Assembly (NCBI RefSeq): GCF_900100535.1
Contig: NZ_FNDG01000005.1
Span: 268,983 to 332,982 of the forward strand
DNA length: 64,000 nt
Source of the DNA: Phytopseudomonas flavescens
GTDB taxonomy: Bacteria; Pseudomonadota; Gammaproteobacteria; Pseudomonadales; Pseudomonadaceae
Reading direction: 5' to 3'
Shown here: positions 62,313-64,000 of the stretch, one piece after another
Position numbering within the stretch: position 1 is the first letter of the stretch
Layout of the letters: every line of letters starts with the position of its first letter
Notes under the pieces: model-generated
What the model saw: only the letters and a program-made list of their open reading frames with translations
The model's database searches: none
What the model was told of the DNA's origin: nothing
Position numbers and translations under genes: made by a program

Positions 62313-63579
62313 TAAAGCCTCTCACAGTCTCTGCCTACATGCGATGGGCTGCCCTCGACGGACGCGCGTGAGCAGGCCCTTAAAGCAGCACGGGCGTTGC
62401 AATGCGCAAACGCCAATCGAATAATCGCCTTCAGCATTATCATTGTTGTTGAGGTAGACATTAAACTGCACTTCCCTCGGCTCAGCCATCTGCGTGGCAT
62501 GGCGCAATGCCAACTCACTCCTTGCCCATGTACAGACTGGCCAACACTCAATCAGTTCAAAAATAGAATGAAAATCCACAATCCGACAAAGTGCTATACC
62601 GCTGGTCATTTTCGACCCCGCCGAACAGAACAATTGCAGGAAAAGTGCTCTACAGCTGTATGTCGGCGGAGCGCTACCGACAGAAGCCACGCCTGCCAGC
62701 CCGCAATTAAGTGAACTGCGTCACACTTCCAGAATACAGATGTGCATGATCTTTAACGAGCAAGCCTCCGTTCACACAAAGGCAACTTCCACACGACTCA
62801 ATCAATCATCAGCGAACACCCGGCAGCGGTGTTCGCAGCATTAGGGAACGACCGTGAAACAATCCAGCACACCGGCAGGGAAACGCATTCGAAGCCTCTG
62901 CCCAACGCGCACCCTGGAGCGCCCGCATCGCTCTACACCGGCTATTACGGCGCTCCAGGTGTCCGACAGAATGCGCGTGGGGTCATCCGCTGTCTTCGGC
63001 CACCAGCGTTGTCTACGGTTTTGGAAAACAACGGCACCCTGCTGGCACCACAGAGCGCAATAATAACGGCCCGGCATTACCGTGACGACGAGGGTAACTG
63101 ACTTTTATATACGCAGTGGTTCCATAAGCGACTGCCTCGCGGCCGAAAACTTGTTGGTCAATGGCCCGCCGCACTAGTCATTTAGTTAATGACCATTGGA
63201 AAACAGCCAACACACACGATATTAAACATAGGATGGAGCGATATCATCGCTACTTTTATCGTGGGCAACTAACAACCCAACTAAGGTGCGGACACGCCCT
63301 CGCAACGGACAGCAATCACCGGCATTGCGAATCAACTTGCGGTATCGAGAAGTTCACACTGCATCGGTCGATGCGATTGCCATGAAGGACTATCCGTCGA
63401 TCAACTGTTCATCGTGCGCCGCCCTGTTGCGAACAACCAGTTTCCCGAACTAAGGCCAGCGCCGAAGAGTGGCCTCGTCTCGGTACTGAGTGCGTTCGAT
63501 AAACCTCTCCACGGGGCATATCCCTATAAGTACCCGGGAGCGGTCAAGACACTGCCGGTTTCCGGCAGTGTGCGAACAC
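62313..63579. other. 1.27-kb non-coding region upstream of hrpRS
   Basis: It contains the hrpRS control region and the border between the secretion island and the flanking MFS gene. It is partly AT-rich. Short plus-strand frames (such as 62854-63063) are not convincing. No hrp box, tRNA, integrase or transposase remnant was recognised. A perfect 10-bp hairpin (63549-63571) lies just after the MFS gene stop. Confidence 0.6.
63549..63571 (-). terminator. Hairpin after the MFS transporter gene
   Basis: Stem ACACTGCCGG/CCGGCAGTGT with a 3-base loop, 8 bases beyond the transporter stop. No T-run; probable weak terminator. Confidence 0.55.
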
Positions 63580-64000
63580 TCAGTCTTCGTTCATTCGCGA
63601 GTGGGTGCGGGTGTCCTTCATGGTGATGTACACCAGCAGCGAGCAGGCGATGCAGCCGGTGACGTACCAGTAGAAGCCGCTTTCCATGCCCACGCTCTTG
63701 AACCACAGCGCCACGTACTCGGCGGTGCCGCCGAAGATCGACACCGTCAATGCGTAGGGCAGACCGACGCCCAGGGCGCGAATCTCGGTGGGGAACAGCT
63801 CGGCCTTCACCACCGCGTTGATCGAGGTGTAGCCGCTGACGATGATCAGCGCCGCCATGATCAGGAAGAACGCGCCCCACCAGCTCTGCACGGTGTGCAG
63901 GGTGGTGAGGATCGGGTAGGTGAACAGCGTGCCCAGCACGCCGAAGGCGATCAGGATCGGCCGTCGCCCGACCTTGTCGGACAGTGCGCCGACCAGCGGC
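63580..64000 (-). CDS. MHS-family MFS transporter, C-terminal part
   Basis: The visible 139 residues end at 63580; the gene continues past the right edge. The MFS loop LSDKVGRRPIL is followed by about four transmembrane helices. The pattern AELFPTEIRALGVGLPYALT is typical of the metabolite:H+ symporter branch, which includes alpha-ketoglutarate, citrate and proline/betaine carriers. The substrate cannot be told. It is outside the secretion island. Confidence 0.85.
   Translation of the reverse strand, partial: PLVGALSDKVGRRPILIAFGVLGTLFTYPILTTLHTVQSWWGAFFLIMAALIIVSGYTSINAVVKAELFPTEIRALGVGLPYALTVSIFGGTAEYVALWFKSVGMESGFYWYVTGCIACSLLVYITMKDTRTHSRMNED

Noticed and set aside
62829..63101. Short plus-strand frames upstream of hrpR (possible small effector)
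   Set aside because: No hrp box, weak ribosome site, and several overlapping frames are equally open.
63118..63123. GGTTCC (minus-strand GGAACC) in the region upstream of hrpR
   Set aside because: No CCACNNA at 15 or 16 bases spacing, so not a hrp box.

Overview
The window looks like a chromosome segment of a high-GC Pseudomonas. Pseudomonas-type housekeeping blocks (a phuR/phuSTUVW haem-uptake locus, sfsA next to an aminotransferase, dksA-gluQ) flank two accessory regions. Nothing in the sequence fixes the species. The core genes do not point to P. syringae specifically, although the type III secretion genes at the right are of the P. syringae (Hrp1) kind.

Layout. 1-12.3 kb: the tail of an adenine/adenosine deaminase, three copper-linked genes (PCu(A)C chaperone, PepSY membrane protein, DUF2946 protein), a LysR/oxidoreductase divergent pair, the haem-uptake locus (phuS-T-U-V-W on the minus strand, phuR divergent) and a Rieske-type protein. 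12.3-20.0 kb: an AT-rich insertion with a tightly coupled six-gene biosynthetic operon: ATP-grasp ligase, AMP-dependent ligase, methyltransferase-like protein, flavin monooxygenase of acyl-CoA-dehydrogenase fold, orphan ectoine-synthase-like cupin and EamA exporter. I do not recognise its product; it is the best candidate here for an undescribed pathway. 20-33 kb: sfsA, a decayed aminotransferase, dksA, gluQ, a lipase, small envelope genes, a TonB receptor behind a Zur-like operator, an acyl-CoA ligase and an ene-reductase/ArsR pair with a large palindromic operator.

33.5-62.3 kb is a complete hrp/hrc type III secretion island with a small effector locus. On the left are an unrecognised candidate effector (minus), shcM-hopM1, a HopAA1-family effector and the translocator hrpK. 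The sigma factor gene hrpL and the operon hrpJ-hrcV-hrpQ-hrcN-hrpO-hrpP-hrcQa-hrcQb-hrcR-hrcS-hrcT-hrcU follow, divergently arranged. Converging on hrcU is hrpA-hrpZ-hrpB-hrcJ-hrpD-hrpE-hrpF-hrpG-hrcC-hrpT-hrpV, preceded by hrpR-hrpS. I found six near-perfect hrp boxes (GGAACC-N15/16-CCACNNA), in front of the unknown effector, shcM, hopAA, hrpK, hrpJ and hrpA, and a -24/-12 (sigma-54) element in front of hrpL. The expected cascade is HrpR/HrpS with sigma-54, then HrpL, then all hrp-box genes, with HrpV as likely negative modulator.

Two related ~185-bp elements with terminal inverted repeats lie at 25.8 kb and immediately after hrcU at 52.9 kb. The window ends inside an MHS-type MFS transporter gene. 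No tRNA, rRNA, CRISPR array, integrase or intact insertion sequence was seen.
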